From NCBI RefSeq assembly GCF_000143415.4, contig NW_003314433.1, positions 109,375 through 173,374 on the forward strand: a stretch of 64,000 nucleotides of DNA, given 5' to 3'. Origin of the DNA: Selaginella moellendorffii (Eukaryota > Streptophyta > Lycopodiopsida > Selaginellales > Selaginellaceae). How positions within the stretch are numbered: position 1 is the stretch's first letter; every line of letters starts with the position of its first letter. Made by a program: the position numbers and the translations under genes. Shown here piece after piece: positions 30,202-42,284 of the stretch. Below the pieces are notes generated by a model, which worked only from the letters and a program-made list of their open reading frames with translations, searched no databases and had not been told where the DNA came from.

Positions 30202-32008
30202 TGTGAGACACAAAATTCCTAGGCCCCAAAGTGGAGCCCGAAGGGTGCCATGTGGTAGTGGCCGAAGCGAAAGCCAAACGAGTGTAACACGTTTGGGCCA
30301 AAAGCTCCGACTTGAAAGGTCGAGAGCAGGAGTGGAACTCCTAACGAAGTGCTCAAGGAATGAGCACAAGGCGAGCAATAAGCGAGGCTCCAAAAAGGGA
30401 CCTAAAAGGACCAACACATGACACGTGGAGGAGTCTGAGATGGAGTCCGAGATGGACCCGAGGTGGAGTCCGAGATGGACCCGAGATGGAGTCTGAGGTG
30501 GACCCGAGATGGACCCGAGATGGAGTCCGAGATGGAGTCCGAGATGGACCCGAGGTGGAGTCCGAGATGGACCCGAGATGGAGTCCGAGATGGACCCGAG
30601 GTGGAGTCCGAGATGGACCCGAGATGGAGTCCGAGATGGACCCGAGATGGACCCGAGATGGAGTCCAAGATGGAGTCCGAGATGGACCCGAGGTGGAGTC
30701 CGAGATGGACCCGAGATGGAGTCCGAGGTGGACCCGAGATGGACCCGAGATGGAGTCCGAGATGGAGTCCGAGATGGACCCGAGGTGGAGTCCGAGATGG
30801 ACCCGAGATGGAGTCCGAGATGGACCCGAGATGGAGTCCAAGATGGAGTCCGAGATGGACCCGAGATGGAGTCCGAAGTCGAGACCGAGACCGGGACCGA
30901 GACCGAGACCGAGATCGGGACCGAGACCGAGACCAAGGCCGAGACCGAGCCCGAGCCCGAGTCCGAGTCCGAGTCCGAATCCAAGTCCGAGTCCAAGTCC
31001 GAGTCCGAGTCCGAGTCCGAGTCCGAGCCTGAGAGGGTGAAAGCCCAAAGCGTTCGTCTCCCAGACCCTGGGGGGTTTGGTGAGCTCCAAAAGTATAGTA
31101 GGGGGAGGACTGCAGTGGAGCCAGTTTGGCCCAGGAAGGCCGGACCCAGTGTTGGGTGATGAGCTGCCCACTGGGAAGTCCAAGACTAGAGTGAACACGG
31201 ACCGACAAGCGGGGTAGCTTGGTGAAGTGTTCAAGAGCCGGCTCTAGTTCCCCCGGGAGATCGACTGGCCGATGCTCCTAGTCCAAGTGTGGGTGGCACT
31301 ACCTACTTGGATACCTGGTGTGGCTCAACGGAACCCGCTCTAAGCCCATGGCTAGAGCACCCAAGGGCAGAAGGCGAGGAGAGTACCCAGGTGGCTTGCG
31401 TAAGGCCACTGTGTTTCGAAATGTTGTCCCAAAGGCCCAGACTGTGGAAAGGAAGAGGAGCAGTCCTCTGGGGTAGTGACCAAGGACACAGTCGTGTGGT
31501 GAGGAAGTCCCAGAGGACCGTGGGACTTAGTGGTCGGGCCTGTGGGTCTCAATCCAGTGGCAGTGTTGGCAAACACGGCCAGGGGCAGAAAGGGACTTAG
31601 TGGGGACTGACAGAGGGATATTGGGGAAGGCTATTCCCCTTGTCGGTGGGCATCCTAAGGATGCTAAGGAGTGGATCTCAGATGACCACTCACGGATGGT
31701 TTGCCTAGTCTTGGAGAGCCAAGACTGTGATGCAAGTGGTAATGGACTACCAGCGTGGCAAAGGTGATTGGGCATGGCCTTAGCGTAACAGACTGCCATG
31801 TCGGTGGTACCTTTGAGTGTCGGTCATGGGATCGGACACGGGGAGCACTTGGACCAAGTGCAAATGTTGAGTGGCATGGATGCCATTCTCAGGGCTAGCA
31901 AGTCCCAAGTCCTGGATTGGACTTATGGAGGTTGTGAATGAGACTCCTCCAAGTGGTCGGAGGTGTGGTTAAGTGACTAAAGTAGAATGGAAAATTTAGT
32001 CCCTTACA
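30202..32008 (+). repeat. 5' LTR of the non-autonomous element
   Basis: The 1807 bp LTR has three parts. The first is a unique block related to 13885-14101. The second is a tandem array: 12 bp units CGAGATGGACCC / CGAGATGGAGTC at about 30432-30880, then 6 bp units GAGACC / GAGTCC at about 30880-31025. The third is a unique 3' block to 32008. Because the array period is a multiple of three and lacks stops, long meaningless frames appear on both strands; they are not genes. Confidence 0.95.
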
Positions 32009-32011
32009 ATT

Positions 32012-32023
32012 TGGTATCGGAGC
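32012..32023 (+). other. Primer binding site of the non-autonomous element
   Basis: TGGTATCGGAGC lies three bases after the 5' LTR and matches initiator tRNA-Met with one difference. Copia elements A and B have the identical 12-mer, so a copia-type partner is likely to supply the proteins (inference). Confidence 0.88.
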
Positions 32024-35000
32024 TGTTCCTTAGTCCGACTTTTATTGGTGCTCAAGTATATCACCACTGGTGTTGGCAACGGAAGGTCTGAGAAGTGGGC
32101 CTATCCTTGAGGAGTAGTAGGTCGGGAAGACATGGCTCTCCATTACAGTTCATGTGTGAACTTGTAGACAAGGTGGTGGATAGAAAAGGGGCCAATAATG
32201 GAACGACTTTGGGATCTTGGGAACAGTGCAAGGTTTTCCTCATTGAGTTGAGGAGGTGATCCAGATGAGCGTTTGACTCAGCAAACGGGCTAATGTAGTT
32301 GGGGTAAACAACTATAGTTGGGATCACAGGGAAGATAGAGACTCCAAAAATAATAAAGGAGTCACAAGTTTATCCTCACATGGTTGAGGCTGGTGCTCAT
32401 GAAGGTGAGACCGGAATGGATGACCGTGAGAGGTCAAGTATGGATGAGGACACGAGTTCTCGAAATGGTAACCGGGACTACCTCTAATAAATGCTGGAAC
32501 AACCCAAGGAGTTGGGGGTGTATTAAGTGGATGAGTTGGTATTCTCATCACATGGACAAGTAGTCCTAAGGGGCAAAGGTTGCCCCCAGAGAACAAAATC
32601 AAGTGTCAGAGTAACACTTGTGAAAATAGTCCTTTTGAGTAGGACAGGAATGCAAGAAGTGTATTCAAGTGAGCTAGTGCCTCACAAGTGGGACCTTACG
32701 GGTCTGTGGATTAACCAAGTCCAAAACTGCTGGATGACTCAAGTAGAGTCAAGGAATGGTCCTAAAAGGACTAATGGAAGCATTTGGACTGTACCCCATG
32801 AAGGATGGAGGGGGGATCATAGGATCCAAGGATGAGAATAGAGGGTATCTTATCGATGGCAAAATGTGCCATGCTAAAGTCGTGGGAAAGGTGTTCCCAA
32901 AAAGAAAACAACTTTGACACAAAGTTGTGTGTGACCTCTATAATGCAGTGCTAATGAATGGTTGGCATGAGAAAGAGTGGTATCGGTTTTGGCAAAGACT
33001 TAGACACAAAGAAGAAGTGTTATAGAGGTAAGCTCGTAGAGCCGATGGTGTGGAGACACCAAAGGTGCCAATGTGTGATACCTTGAGGCTATGTTGGTGG
33101 GTTCATGGGAACCCCTTGCCAAAGGAATCCCAATAGAAATGGGAATGGCATAGCCTAAGCTGCAGAGCATGCAGTTGGAGTGTGGTGACCCAGATAATGA
33201 TGGAGGTGTGGAAGCACCAGCAATGAGTTGTAGGACTTGACAACTACAAGGCAACTAAGCAAGAGGTGCAAAATAATTGGTTAAACGGGTAGAAGGTAGC
33301 TACCCAAGCCTTCTTAATGGCATAGGGAAGTTGGATATACCTTTACGGGGGATAAGTTACTTATGTTGTGATATAGTAAGTCAATGTCATAAAAGGAAAT
33401 ACTCATTGTCAAGGAAGCCGTCATTGGGACACCCGAACACTCTAAAACACCAGGAGGTGGTGTTTGATGTCGCGAGGGCAGTAGATAAGGCCTAAGGGAC
33501 TAAGTCCCTAGCGAATGATGGATAGTAGGTGCTATCCAAATGTCCAAGGTGGCGGAGACAGGAGAAGACTGTCTACTCGAATTGGACAAAGCCAAAAATG
33601 GAATTTTGGCAAGGCTAGCGATGGGCATGCAAAGGCTCGTAAGCAACAACGTAATCCCGGTGTGTGGGATTATAGGGTGAGCATACATGGATTGAGGAAC
33701 CACTCCCTAGGCTATCGGGTAGGTTCATCCCTAAGAATACTTGCTAAGGCATGATAGAAAGTGCAAAGCTATCCTCCTGGTCTGGAGGAGAATGACTGAA
33801 GGAAAGGTGTGAAGCCAAAAGGAAGAAGTAAGGGGATAGAACCAAACCATAGGAATCGAAGGGCATAACCAATGTTGGTTATGCCAGCTGGGAATGGAGA
33901 ATCAAGTGGGGGCTCGAGGGTGTTGCCGCTAGCAACCGTGATGCCATGGAGAGTCGAAAATATGGAATTGTCCATGTTAGACTATATGGTAATTGGAAAG
34001 CTTGCAGAAAGGGGGGCCTTAGCAAGCTAAGGGACAGAGTTCCTTCAAGGTTCCCAAAGAGGATTCTAGGTAGCTTAGTACCTAGAAAGGCCAAGTGTAA
34101 ATGGTTCATGGAATGCGCGAAATCAGAGTGGCGCAGCAGAAGCGTGGTATTGAAGCTTGCCATGAGGCAAGGCTATCAAGGTTAGGGAAGTAGTTCCCGA
34201 GTGTTCAAAGAGAGGGCTTTGAACGAAAGTCGATGGTCAAGGACTTTCACGCTTATGCAGGAACCATGTTACAGTGGTCGGAGGACTTGCCAAGCGAGAT
34301 TGGCAAGTCAGGGGAACAAATACCCTAGTTGAAGGTGATAACTTCAAAAAGGGTGGGCCATGGGGCCAAGCATGGAGGAGTCCATGCATGATCACAGACT
34401 TGTCAAGTGAGAGGACTTGGTAGTGTGGAGGAACTAGGTTCCTAAGTTGTGATCTGTAGCGCGCTTTAAATATAGGTTGGTGCACCGGCGTGGGGAGTCA
34501 CGCCAAGCATCTTGTGTGATGCCGTCCGTAGATGCATATACGGAGGTTGGGTTCGAGTCCCGACCCTCTAGTGCTTGGGTTCGAGTCCCAAATCACTAGG
34601 GCGTGGTGATGGTTTGGAATATGAGGACACTCATATTTCGGTGGTCATGGACTCTCAGTGTGGAGACTGGTTTGGGCACACCGCCAAGCGAGGGATGCCT
34701 CGGAGTCGTGATGCACAGTTAGATTGCTTAGTGTGAAAGCTCGGCATATTTAACTTGAACGCTTTGGTGCAACTGGCACCAAGGTCGTGGTGAGTGAGAT
34801 GGGGACACCTAATCTCAGTTGCTATGAACCCCCAAGTTGGCCGTAAGGGCTAGCTTGGGTGCACCGCCAAGTGTGGGGGATGCCCCCGGGGTTATAGTCA
34901 ACAACTTGGAGGTCTAGAAGACCAAGTACCTCTTGGCAACTCTGTTAAGGTGCCAAGGTGAGATCACTAGATGATCTTATGGCCAAATAAGGACAATGTC

Positions 35001-36067
35001 CTTGGTTGGCTAAAGAATGAAGTTCCTGGTTTAAAATGTTGAAATTAAACTGTTTAAGGTGGTGTGGCTTGGTCGTGATGACCAAGTGGGAAGAGCACCT
35101 AAGGGAAATAAACTATGTCCGTGCGATGGCATAGTGAGTCCAAGGAAAGTAGTCTCTATAAAAGACCCATGGGAGGGTCACGAAGTTGGGCCGTGGATAA
35201 AGCCCATAGCAGAAGATGCTAAAGAGACGTATTAGGGGTGAATATCCTTCGGACTTGGCAAAGAAGAGTCTTTGCTATGGAACCGAAAGGATACCTCAAA
35301 AATGGAGGTAGCGATCCTATGTTGCTAGGTGCAACAATCAAGGATAGGAGCAAAGGACTAGTGGCCAAGTTTGGGCCATGGAATTTAATGGAAGGGATCC
35401 AAATGGCAAAGTTAGCCAAGGAACACTAATGTATTCGATGTTAACAGCTTGTGGGAAAGGAAGTGGACTTCCAAGGATGGATTCCTAAGTGCTTCAATTT
35501 GGCGAAGTAAAAGCTCCAAGTGAGGGAGTGGTAAGGTAGCCAAATGATAGAGCCATGGACAACCCTAGCACAAAGTATGATAAATGGAACTTAGTGCCCA
35601 AGGTGGCACGAAAAAGAAGAGAGGATGCTGGTGCCCTCAAGTAATGAACTTCCTAGGATGGGGAAGTGGAGTTGCACAATCTGTGCAATGCAAGGTGTTG
35701 GAGACACTTAGGAAATTGACTTCCAAAAGTCAAAAGAGTAAAAGTTCCAAGGTGCAAACGTTCAATAGATAGAAATTGAGATTACTCGAGGAGTAGTGGG
35801 ATTGACTTAGAGAAGGGTCTCTAAGAGGTTTAGCGAGAACTAAACCAATAAAAGGAGAGAACCACTACATGTGGTCCAAAGAGTCTCTAAGTTGGGGAGA
35901 CTACCCTCCTTAGAGGATGGACAAGGCATGGTGAGCCTTTGGTGTCAAACCATAGACAAAGATTGGCTAGGTGCCAAGGATGGAAATGGTAACACGTGTG
36001 GGTGTTACTTTATGAAAGGGTTTACCGTTCGATGAGGACATCGAACTTCGTCTATGGGTGGTGGAGT
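32024..36067 (+). other. Non-coding interior of the LTR element
   Basis: About 4 kb holds only short frames without family motifs. Visible structure includes two B-box-like motifs, GGGTTCGAGTCC, at 34549-34560 and 34577-34588. A motif containing CGCCAAG is repeated near 34500, 34683 and 34866. A perfect 8 bp hairpin, GTTCGATG-agga-CATCGAAC, lies at 36027-36046. The purine-rich GGGTGGTGGAGT (36056-36067) before the 3' LTR may be the polypurine tract. Confidence 0.75.
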
Positions 36068-37868
36068 TGTGAGACACAAAATCCCTAGGCCCCAAAGTGG
36101 AGCCCGAAGGGTGCCATGTGGTAGTGGCCGAAGTGAAAGCCAAACGAGTGTAACACGTTTGGGCCAAAAGCTCCGACTTGAAAGGTCGAGAGCGGGAGTG
36201 GAACTCCTAACGAAGTGCTCAAGGAATGAGCACAAGGCGAGCAATAAGCGAGGCTCCAAAAAGGGACCCAAAAGGACCAACACATGACACGTGGAGGAGT
36301 CTGAGATGGAGTCCGAGATGGACCCGAGGTGGAGTCCGAGATGGACCCGAGATGGAGTCTGAGGTGGACCCGAGATGGACCCGAGATGGAGTCCGAGATG
36401 GAGTCCGAGATGGACCCGAGGTGGAGTCCGAGATGGACCCGAGATGGAGTCCGAGATGGACCTGAGGTGGAGTCCGAGATGGACCCGAGATGGAGTCCGA
36501 GATGGACCCGAGATGGACCCGAGATGGAGTCCAAGATGGAGTCCGAGATGGACCCGAGGTGGAGTCCGAGATGGACCCGAGATGGAGTCCAAGGTGGACC
36601 CGAGATGGACCCGAGATGGAGTCCGAGATGGAGTCCGAGATGGACCCGAGGTGGAGTCCGAGATGGACCCGAGATGGAGTCCGAGATGGACCCGAGATGG
36701 AGTCCGAGATGGACCCGAGATGGAGTCCGAAGTCGAGACCGAGACCGGGACCGAGACCGAGACCGAGATCGGGACCGAGACCGAGACCAAGGCCAAGGCC
36801 GAGACCGAGCCCGAGCCCGAGCCCGAGTCCGAGTCCGAATCCGAGTCCGAGTCCGAGTCCGAGTCCGAGTCCGAGTCCGAGTCCGAGCCTGAGAGGGTGA
36901 AAGCCCAAAGCGTTCGTCTCCCAGACCCTGGGGGGTTTGGTGAGCTCCAAAAGTATAGTAGGGGGAGGACTGCAGTGGAGCCAGTTTGGCCCAGGAAGGC
37001 CGGACCTAGTGTTGGGTGATGAGCTGCCCACTGGGAAGTCCAAGACTAGAGTGAACACGGACCGACAAGCGGGGTAGCTTGGTGAAGTGTTCAAGAGCCG
37101 GCTCTAGTTCCCCCGGGAGATCGACTGGCCGATGCTCCTAGTCCAAGTGTGGGTGGCACTACCTACTTGGATACCTGGTGTGGCTCAACGGAACCCGCTC
37201 TAAGCCCATGGCTAGAGCACCCAAGGGCAGAAGGCGAGGAGAGTACCCAGGTGGCTTGCGTAAGGCCACGGTGTTTCGAAATGTTGTCCCAAAGGCCCAG
37301 ACTGTGGAAAGGAAGAGGAGCAGTCCTCTGGGGTAGTGACCAAGGACACAGTCGTGTGGTGAGGAAGTCCCAGAGGACCGTGGGACTTAGTGGTCGGGCC
37401 TGTGGGTCTCGATCCAGTGGCAGTGTTGGCAAACACGGCCAGGGGCAGAAAGGGACTTAGTGGGGACTGACAGAGGGATATTGGGGAAGGCTATTCCCCT
37501 TGTCGGTGGGCATCCTAAGGATGCTAAGGAGTGGATCTCAGATGACCACTCACGGATGGTTTGCCTAGTCTTGGAGAGCCAAGACTGTGATGCAAGTGGT
37601 AATGGACTACCAGCGTGGCAAAGGTGATTGGGCATGGCCTTAGCGTAACAGACTGCCATGTCGGTGGTACCTTTGAGTGTCGGTCATGGGATCGGACACG
37701 GGGAGCACTTGGACCAAGTGCAAATGTTGAGTGGCATGGATGCCATTCTCAGGGCTAGCAAGTCCCAAGTCCTGGATTGGACTTATGGAGGTTGTGAATG
37801 AGACTCCTCCAAGTGGTCGGAGGTGTGGTTAAGTGACTAAAGTAGAATGGAAAATTTAGTCCCTTACA
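36068..37868 (+). repeat. 3' LTR of the non-autonomous element
   Basis: This is 1801 bp with the same three-part structure; the tandem arrays are at about 36298-36730 (12 bp units) and 36730-36890 (6 bp units). The six-base length difference from the 5' LTR falls in the arrays. The second CTTAA follows at 37869-37873. Confidence 0.95.
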
Positions 37869-40800
37869 CTTAAATATCTCTTGCACATCTTCCGCTTTGG
37901 GATTTGTAATTAGCTTGCTTTTGAGAAGACATGAATCCAAAAAGCTTATGAGCTTTCCCTTGGTTTCATCCACCATTGCATTCACTATCTCTCTAGCACC
38001 AGCAAAATGTCCTCCAACTTTGGCCCCAATAAATAATAGGATCAATGTATATTTAAGTACTGGAGCAAATTTATTGAGCCAATTTGGTGGGATATTCAAT
38101 TCAACACCTTCAGAACTCTTCACTTGATGACCTTTAGAAGTTCCTTGAGGCCATTCACACAAATAGTGAAGTCTACCATGTGTTCCCAATATTTTACTGT
38201 AATTTTTCCACCTATTATTCTCATCAAGAATATATGGATATTTTGGGCAATCTGTCTCCAATTTCAATAATACTTGAAAACACGTTGTATGGATTGCATT
38301 CACTTTATCCATGATAGACTTGAGTCCATTCTTCAGCTCGTTAAGGCTTACTTCAATGTTATCAAGTTTTGTATCCAATTTGTCAAACCGGTTCTCCATT
38401 TTATCAAACTTCTTATCAAAATATCTAAAGATTGCATCGAGTTTTGGGTCTTCAATGTTCGAAAACTCAACAACATCTGATGATGCTTTGGGAATTGTGA
38501 CTTCTCTAACCTCCTCATAGTCCTTCAAAAATTCATAAAGTTCAATAAACTTCTTTACCCCTTCATGTTTTTGCTCGTTAGGCATCAATAGCTTAGCCAA
38601 AGCATTCCATCTGAGACTTTCAAATCGTTAATCACATCCCAACTCTCTACTTCATGTGAATCATTCCAAGTATGAGAGTAGTCTAAACCGCTTTCTCTTG
38701 CTTCACATTTGACTTGCTTTAATGGATAAATAACTGCATCCCATGATTTTGGTTTGCCCACATTATTTAGTATCCTTCTCCACACATAACCACGTCTCAT
38801 TACATTTTCTTCAATTTCCAAACATGGGCAATCCTCCAAACATACCCCAATAATGCAATTTCTAATTTTTTCCATCCATCCTTTAGCTTCCTTTTCCAAA
38901 TCTGGCCTTAGTGTATTCTCTACCTCTTTTGGGTAATAGATGATGACATCAACCCATTGCCTATCTTTCCAATTGTCTGTGTCTCCCCCAACTCTCACAA
39001 TTGTCTTGATAAGGTTTTCTTTCAAAGCCACCCATCCATTCCCAAGCCTGAAATCTTTCTTGCTTAATTTGTGAAGTTTAACTTGGATCTTTGTGAAAAT
39101 ACTTGCAGGAAACAATTTCAAGTCCTTGTCTTTGCATTCAAACCTCCTGCCCCAGTAGTTGTGGTTTTTTTGAGTGTCAATTGGCACTGAGGGTGACAAT
39201 AAATATTCTGGAGGTGAATATTCTTCTTGCAATAGTGTTGGCATTCTCAACTCTTTGGGCAAGTTATGCCAATTCCCATCCCATGTATCATCCCAAGGCA
39301 ATATCACTCCCATCTCATGGAGCACTCCAAGAATGTACTCCACTATTTTGTCTTGGTTCCCACATTGTTGCTTCAACTGATGTTTAACTCTGTGTGTTTC
39401 CATTTGACTTTTGAGTTTGCTTGTCTCAGTATGTATGAAGAGTTGCACCACATCCCTCATAAACCATTGGACATCTAAGATGACAAATTGAGACACAATG
39501 TCGTCCTCTTCATGTCCCAAGCCAAAGTAAATTGCATCACCAGAATCATGTAGAAATTGCAAGACGAATTTGAGAACATCCTTGGAACTCCTGTGAGGCA
39601 AAAGGATTTTGCCAACTTTATCTAGGGGTATGACCTTCTTGTGAGTTGGATCTTGTACCAATTTCCTCTTTGCTTTGAGACATTCCCGTGGTATTTTTTG
39701 CTGGGCTGACAGCAGTTCTTCCAAGCAACTCCCCAACATGGTTTTTATCCCCCTTAAATCTTTCACTTGAGTGGCCACCACCTCAAAACAAAGATCTGTC
39801 CCAAACTCAAGTACTTGCTCATAGCCTTTGTCGGAGATTATTGCAGAAACCACCTCCTTTGGGTCAAAGTCGGGTTCTGGAGTGAAAAAGTTCGAGGCAA
39901 TCAAGACCCTGGGCTTCCTTTTGGGTGAGGCTGATTGATGTGAAGCGATGAACCTCAGCCAGTAAACCAAATTCTGCTTGAAAACGTCACAATTGTCATC
40001 CTCCACCTTGCATACGATCAAGAAGAGATCGTTCTCACTTCCTCTGAGAAAGTACTGGTGGAAAGCATGGAACTCTTCCTGTCCAGCCAGGTCGCAAATG
40101 AGCAGCTTTTGTTTGGTGGTCGCATAGACAAGTGGTTGCAGCTCAATGCCTGCTGTTGAAGCATGCCTTTGGAGACATGATGGAAACCAAGACACTCTGC
40201 GGCAGAGGTTTTTTTTTATTGTGGTCTTTCCAACCCTGCTAGCACCACACAAGAAGAGCTTTGCTGTTGACGGGTTGTCAAAGTCTTTGAATGCACTCTG
40301 CTGGAAGATTGCATTCCGCTCTAAAAGACCAGAACACCTCTGCTTGAAAGCTTCAGAAGCTTCGGAATCCCAGCCTAGATCAAGCTCTTCCACGAGGCTT
40401 TGGTAGTTTTCCTCCAGGGCAGCCAGAATTTGTCTTTTCTGTGCATCACTTGTAAGATCAGGAGCCCTGAATCTGCGCACCTTGCATTTTGGATCCCCCA
40501 GCAACTGGCAAAGCTCTTCCAGGTTTTCAAATTTTCGCTCAGATATTTTCAAGTCTTCAATGCTGCTTCCCAAAAGGCACCTCCATGGCAGTTCCGACTC
40601 ACACAACAAAGCTTTCAGAGACTTGCAGCTGGAGATAGCTTTCCAAAAGAGCTCCCCATTCGTGATTTTGCAACTCCATATACCCAAATGCTCCAGTTGG
40701 CTCTTCTCTATGCCCTCGGCAAACTCCAACGTTAACTCATCTTGTCCACCACTTATTACCAAATGGCGCAGCTTACAATGTGGACTTGAGAGGGCTGACC

Positions 40801-42061
40801 ACAGACTGCTGTCACCGACCATTCCTCCTCCCTCGTTGGGCGAAAAAAGATGAAGCTTGATCAGCTTGCAATTGGGATTTTGTAGCGCTTTGCCCAACCA
40901 TCCACCACCTGGATAAAGAGTAACGCTGAGTTCCTCCAAGCCACACTTAGCGCTGCTCAGGGCCTCACCCAGGCCCGTTGCATTGCTCAGGTCCTCACTC
41001 TGTCTCATTTCTTGGCAATCTAAAACTGACAGGCTGGTGCCCTCCTGAAGAGCCTTGCATACCCATGGCAACACTGCAGGATCAGTTTCCCAAAGTAGGT
41101 TTAGTCTTTGCAGTGAACAGCTTGGACAAGTGAGTGCCTTGAAGAGTGCTTCACCTGCCTCCTCTGGAAACGAATATGCCTGCAGTGCCACTAGCTTATT
41201 GCAAATGCCATTCTGAAATGCCTGTTCCCACCGTGCCTTGCCTAAACCCTCATCTCTGATGGCTAACTCTTCCACCTTGCACTCCTGACTTGCCAGATCC
41301 CTACTCAATTTCCCAAATCCTTCCACTGTCATCCTGTTCCCCAGCAATTGGAGACGTTTCAAGTTGTTTCCTGGTTTCCTAAGGAGTTGGCTAAGGAGAG
41401 TCTCTGGGTTCCCAACATTGCGCAAGCAGAGCTCTGTCAAGCAGTCGAGCTGAGCAAAGGCCAACTCAAGCTCCTGAGGTGGTGTGAGGATGTCTTTGCC
41501 TAGCCAATTGAATTCTAGCCCTTTCAAGACCTTGAATTCCTCTGTCATCGTCAGTAGCTTTGCAAACCTCTGCATCTCAATCTGCCAAATATCCTGTCCC
41601 TGCTGAGGAGGAGCAATGCCCTCTGCCACCCTTTGCATTCGATCACTGGGAATGCCCAACCTACAAGCGACCCTGGCAACGGCGTTGATGAATCTGATGT
41701 CGAGCTGTGGTACCAAAGCGGCCTTGAGAATGTCAATGTGAGCAGCAGCAGCAGCAGACGAACTGCCATCACCAGGAGCATCTCCCACATCCAGAGCCCT
41801 GTCTAACCAGGGTGGATTTGAAATGCACCAGTTGAGCACACCAATCAGATCCTCCTCTGTGCCTCCAAACCACTCGACGGTAGCACTCACCTCATCAACA
41901 AACTCACCTTTGGATGCGTCAAGCGCCTCCAGCTTCCCGATGTGCCCACAATAAAACCCAATCGTATTGAAGTGCCGCTTGTTGTCCCGCTTCGCTGCGA
42001 GAGCCTCCTTGATCTCCTTGACAGAGATACAGTAGGTCCACACTCGTCGCTCCTCCTCCAT
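37869..42061 (-). pseudogene. Roco protein gene R2 (LRR-Roc-COR), broken
   Basis: The true start is probably ATG 42061 (MEEERRVWTYCISVKEIKEA), as in the other copies; the open frame upstream overlaps the kelch gene. LRRs are followed by the Roc P-loop GASRVGKTT (near 40230), switch II DLAGQEEFHAF, a complete COR region, and a coiled-coil-like stretch with DKMENRFDKLDTKL. One base is missing near 38608 (GATGGAATGC versus GATGAGAATGC in R3), ending the frame at 38585 after about 1158 residues. The rest continues in another frame to 37874, where the LTR element interrupts; the end lies at 30029-30196. It is the mirror partner of R3 in palindrome 2. Confidence 0.88.
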
Positions 42062-42284
42062 GGAAGTTTGCCCTGGATCGAAGGGACAGTGGAGAGCACG
42101 AGTAAACTTGTAAAAGTGAACCTTGCCAGCAGTGGAAGCAAAGCAGTAAAGAAAGTATGCCAGCTGTGCAAGAAAAGCAAAGCATATGCCAGCTGTGCAA
42201 GAAAAGCAAAGCATATGCCAGCTGTGGAAGCAAAGCCATCGTATGGAAGCAAAGCGGACAGTACAAGCAAGAGTTAATTTAGGT
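42062..42284. promoter_or_regulatory. Shared Roco/kelch divergent upstream region with short repeats
   Basis: About 220 bases separate the R2 start (leftward) from kelch coding DNA (rightward). They contain a tandem motif GCCAGCTGTGCAAGAAAAGC followed by AAAGCATAT, twice in full at about 42155-42220, with shorter variants (GTGGAAGCAAAGC) around it. The mirror region at 48870-49088 has the same motif with different copy number and spacing. A bidirectional promoter is possible, but no TATA box stands out. Confidence 0.5.

Larger units (their letters stand above)
30202..37868 (+). mobile_element. Large non-autonomous LTR retrotransposon (LARD-like)
   Basis: Two LTRs of 1807 and 1801 bp begin TGTGAGACAC and end CCCTTACA. 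They flank a primer site (32012-32023) and about 4.06 kb of internal DNA. Target duplications of CTTAA (30197-30201 and 37869-37873) are confirmed by the uninterrupted R3 sequence at 53290-53305. The internal region has no gag, protease, integrase or RT motif in any frame, so the element depends on another for movement. The LTRs are nearly identical outside their tandem arrays, with about eight substitutions noticed, which points to a recent insertion. It sits in the last coding exon of R2. Confidence 0.95.

Noticed and set aside
30193-31234. Several long frames (150-290 codons) on both strands rich in SPRWTRD- or GLHLGSIS-like repeats
   Set aside because: They fall on the 12 bp and 6 bp LTR arrays, whose period is a multiple of three and has no stops. 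The same frames recur in the other LTR (36005-37094). They are a by-product of the repeat, not proteins.
30202-37868. The element as a decayed gypsy or copia with hidden gag-pol
   Set aside because: LTRs are nearly identical, so the element is young, yet no RT, integrase, protease or zinc knuckle motif can be read in any frame. It is non-coding rather than decayed.
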